Source: JBOFCO01 sp051646105
GTDB taxonomy: Bacteria; Pseudomonadota; Alphaproteobacteria; Rhodobacterales; Rhodobacteraceae
NCBI GenBank assembly: GCA_051646105.1
Contig: JBOFCO010000147.1
Coordinates: 1 to 16,409 of the forward strand
DNA: 16,409 nt
Reading direction: 5' to 3'
Shown here: positions 15,412-16,409 of the stretch, piece by piece
How the letters are laid out: the number at the start of each line of letters is the position of its first letter
How positions within the stretch are numbered: position 1 is the first letter of the stretch
Position numbers and translations under genes: made by a program
The notes under the pieces: model-generated
What the model saw: only the letters and a program-made list of their open reading frames with translations
The model's database searches: none
Told to the model about the DNA's origin: nothing

Positions 15412-15584
15412 ATCCGCCAGCACAGAAGCGGATCACGAAACGAGGATCAGCAGCCCGGTCACCGTTTCCTGTCGACAGAGGACGACGCCAGAATACGACC
15501 CGGTGCAGCCTGAAAGCGTCATGGCAATGCCGCATTGCAGCATTTTTGTAACGCAACAATAACATGCTGGAAATATTCAGAAAT

Positions 15585-15605
15585 GCTATGCAGCAAACGC
15601 ATAGC
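15585..15605. repeat. Inverted repeat in the DUF1127 leader
   Basis: GCTATGC and GCATAGC are 7-bp perfect arms separated by 7 nt (AGCAAAC), about 100 nt upstream of the DUF1127 start. It could be an operator or a small leader hairpin. A looser pair, CAGCAT (15538-15543) and ATGCTG (15564-15569), lies before it. Confidence 0.45.
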
Positions 15606-15708
15606 GGACATGGCAGCCACGCCTGTTGTGTTAACGAACCGCCCGGAATATGTGCCGCTTCGCAAGCGGATTGCCCGCTTTGCCATCGGTTTTGAAAAGG
15701 AAAGTAAA

Positions 15709-15918
15709 ATGGCTTCGATCGACACCTCCCGTGCGGCCATGACCGGCCACGCCGGCGGCCGTTCCAGCCAGTTCTTCGGCACCATGGCCGGCGCATTTGC
15801 CGCCTGGAATGATGCCCGTATCACGCGCAAGGCGCTTGGCCGCCTTACGGATCGCGAACTGGACGATATCGGCCTGTGCCGTGGCGATATCGACAATATC
15901 GCCGCGCATCACCGCTGA
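15709..15918 (+). CDS. Small DUF1127 domain protein
   Basis: A 69-aa cytosolic protein. The C-terminal half, AFAAWNDARITRKALGRLTDRELDDIGLCRGDID, is a typical DUF1127 segment (compare the common pattern LxxLxDxxLxDIGLxRxDI). The first 25 residues are Ser/Ala/Gly-rich and probably flexible. DUF1127 proteins in alphaproteobacteria act in stress and RNA turnover or in phosphate/carbon metabolism; a Rhodobacter sphaeroides member is an RNA-binding protein linked to stress sRNAs. The start at 15709 has AAAAGGAAAG upstream. A 58-codon extension to 15535 is possible in frame but not supported. It is monocistronic, with two hairpins after the stop, and divergent from ruvC. Confidence 0.85.
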   Translation: MASIDTSRAAMTGHAGGRSSQFFGTMAGAFAAWNDARITRKALGRLTDRELDDIGLCRGDIDNIAAHHR

Positions 15919-15925
15919 TTGCGAT

Positions 15926-15943
15926 CGCCGGATCGGTCCGGCG
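15926..15943 (+). other. First 3'-UTR hairpin after the DUF1127 gene
   Basis: CGCCGGA-TCGG-TCCGGCG forms a perfect 7-bp stem with a 4-nt loop, 8 nt after the stop codon. No T-run follows, so it is not a terminator by itself. With the terminator 11 nt later it makes a tandem-hairpin 3' end that may protect the mRNA. Confidence 0.5.
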
Positions 15944-15954
15944 CGACGGAACGC

Positions 15955-15995
15955 AAGGCCGCACCGGGTATTCCCGGGGGCGGCCTTTTCGTTTT
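15955..15995 (+). terminator. Rho-independent terminator of the DUF1127 gene
   Basis: The outer stem AAGGCCGC/GCGGCCTT (8 bp) and inner CCGGG/CCCGG (5 bp) are followed on the plus strand by TTTTCGTTTT. On the minus strand only the hairpin is present, without a good T-run, so termination of the converging propeller gene here would be weaker. Confidence 0.9.
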
Positions 15996-16037
15996 ATCAG
16001 GAGCGCAAGACACGACTACCTACGGAGGTCAGATAGC

Positions 16038-16409
16038 CTATCCCCACCAGCGGTGATATAAGGCATTGTCCGTCCCTGGTGCAAAACAATCCAGCCGGTT
16101 TTCTCCCCACGTCACGCAGTCAGGGGAATCCATGATGACGCCACCGAGGCTCTCCCAGCCGCCCCATGCGGAACCATCCCACCAGCGGTGATACATGGCG
16201 TTGTCGGTCCCGCGCGCGAAGCAGTCTAGCCGGTTTTCACCCCAAGCCACACAGTTGGGAGCTCCGATAATCACGCCGCCGAGGCTCTCCCAGCCGCCCC
16301 ATGCGGAACCATCCCACCAGCGGTGATGCATGGCATTGTCGGTACCGCGTGCAAAGCAGTCAATGCGGTTCTCGCCCCACGCTACGCAGTCCGGCGAGTC
16401 CATTATCAC
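16038..16409 (-). CDS. PLL/DUF346-like beta-propeller repeat protein, C-terminal fragment
   Basis: The last 123 codons of a longer gene that continues beyond 16409; the first visible codon is a GTG that fits the repeat as an internal Val (GGVI), so it is not a start. The protein is built of 45-residue repeats: about two full units plus a truncated third. Each has a core CVAWGENRLDCF, then RGTDNAMYHRWW, then DGSAWGGWESLGGVI. The Trp/Gly pattern resembles DUF346 repeats and the Photorhabdus PLL lectins, seven-bladed propellers that bind fucose and other sugars. Two Cys per repeat, nine residues apart, are unusual. The last repeat stops after RWWG, half a blade, as expected if the N-terminus completes it. 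The ligand, any signal peptide and other domains are outside the window. Confidence 0.7.
   Translation of the reverse strand: MIMDSPDCVAWGENRIDCFARGTDNAMHHRWWDGSAWGGWESLGGVIIGAPNCVAWGENRLDCFARGTDNAMYHRWWDGSAWGGWESLGGVIMDSPDCVTWGENRLDCFAPGTDNALYHRWWG
16144..16327. repeat. 135-bp tandem direct repeats in the propeller gene
   Basis: A 49-bp segment at 16144-16192 recurs without mismatch at 16279-16327, an exact period of 135 bp (45 codons). It codes the WWDGSAWGGWESL part of two successive blades. The neighbouring part of each unit differs at many synonymous positions. A third, shorter match (CCACCAGCGGTGAT) is at about 16044-16057. Confidence 0.9.

Larger units (their letters stand above)
15334..15708. 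other. 375-nt divergent control region between ruvC and the DUF1127 gene
   Basis: No credible gene is seen. It contains a LexA-box-like site near ruvC (15397-15411) and an inverted repeat (15585-15605). A possible plus-strand promoter is TTGCAG at 15535-15540 with ATAACA about 18 nt on (weak). The right half is clearly AT-richer than the surroundings, as expected for a leader and promoter. An ORF reading into the DUF1127 gene from 15535 lacks a ribosome binding site and conserved content. Confidence 0.6.

Noticed and set aside
15334..15423. N-terminal extension of ruvC to 15423
   Set aside because: The RuvC family begins at MRVIGIDPG, with the catalytic Asp at 7 and a good ribosome binding site at the shorter start; the extension would also cover the LexA-like box.
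15535..15708. 58-codon N-terminal extension of the DUF1127 protein
   Set aside because: No ribosome binding site before 15535, whereas AAAAGGAAAG precedes 15709; the extension has no DUF1127-like content and coincides with the AT-rich control region.
15919..15995. CcsR-type stress small RNAs behind the DUF1127 gene, as in Rhodobacter sphaeroides
   Set aside because: I see no repeated CCTCCTCCC motif in this stretch, only two hairpins, so that specific arrangement is not supported.
16407..16409. GTG at the window edge as a start for the propeller protein
   Set aside because: It encodes the conserved internal Val of GGVI in the repeat, so the gene must continue upstream.
16038..16409. CRISPR array suggested by regularly spaced repeats
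   Set aside because: The 135-bp period is an exact multiple of three, the frame is open throughout, and repeats encode Trp/Gly-rich protein blades rather than short repeats with unrelated spacers.

Overview
The window comes from a GC-rich alphaproteobacterial chromosome, most likely Rhodobacteraceae/Paracoccaceae. This rests on protein resemblance (the FtsH, TolQ and Fhs N-termini), on the gene order ruvCAB - ybgC - tolQRA - tolB - pal - cpoB - tilS - ftsH, and on a small DUF1127 protein. Almost everything is core chromosome on the minus strand, so the transcription story reads from high to low coordinates. Only two genes, creA-like and the DUF1127 gene, are on the plus strand.

Layout from right to left. 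16038-16409 (-) is the 3' end of a gene for a repeat protein with 45-residue, Trp/Cys-containing blades (PLL lectin/DUF346-like beta-propeller); it runs off the window. Facing it is a 69-aa DUF1127 gene (15709-15918, +) with a strong terminator and a 375-nt leader. That leader also holds the divergent ruvC control region, including a LexA-box-like GTTC-N7-GTGC. ruvC-ruvA-ruvB (15333-13142) are tightly packed, and an uncharacterised 202-aa protein follows 4 nt after ruvB. It converges with a creA-like secreted protein gene (12041-12532, +); the two stop codons overlap.

Next come ybgC and the Tol-Pal envelope system: tolQ, tolR and tolA (almost no gaps), tolB (own candidate promoter), then pal after a strong hairpin, then cpoB. 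tilS overlaps the end of cpoB. ftsH has its own candidate promoter, a TTG start with a strong ribosome binding site, and a textbook terminator. Then corA, tam and a MOSC-domain protein form a compact unit (1-nt overlap, 3-nt gap). The first 62 bases are the 5' end of fhs.

Functionally, the window links Holliday-junction processing (RuvABC), outer-membrane constriction during division (Tol-Pal-CpoB), tRNA(Ile) lysidine synthesis (TilS) and membrane protein quality control (FtsH). I see no CRISPR array, insertion sequence, prophage, rRNA or tRNA. I do not see a clear new multi-gene system. The least ordinary parts are the propeller gene at the right edge with its partly homogenised 135-bp repeats, the control elements around ruvC/DUF1127, the tolB-pal hairpin, and the unknown protein attached to ruvCAB.
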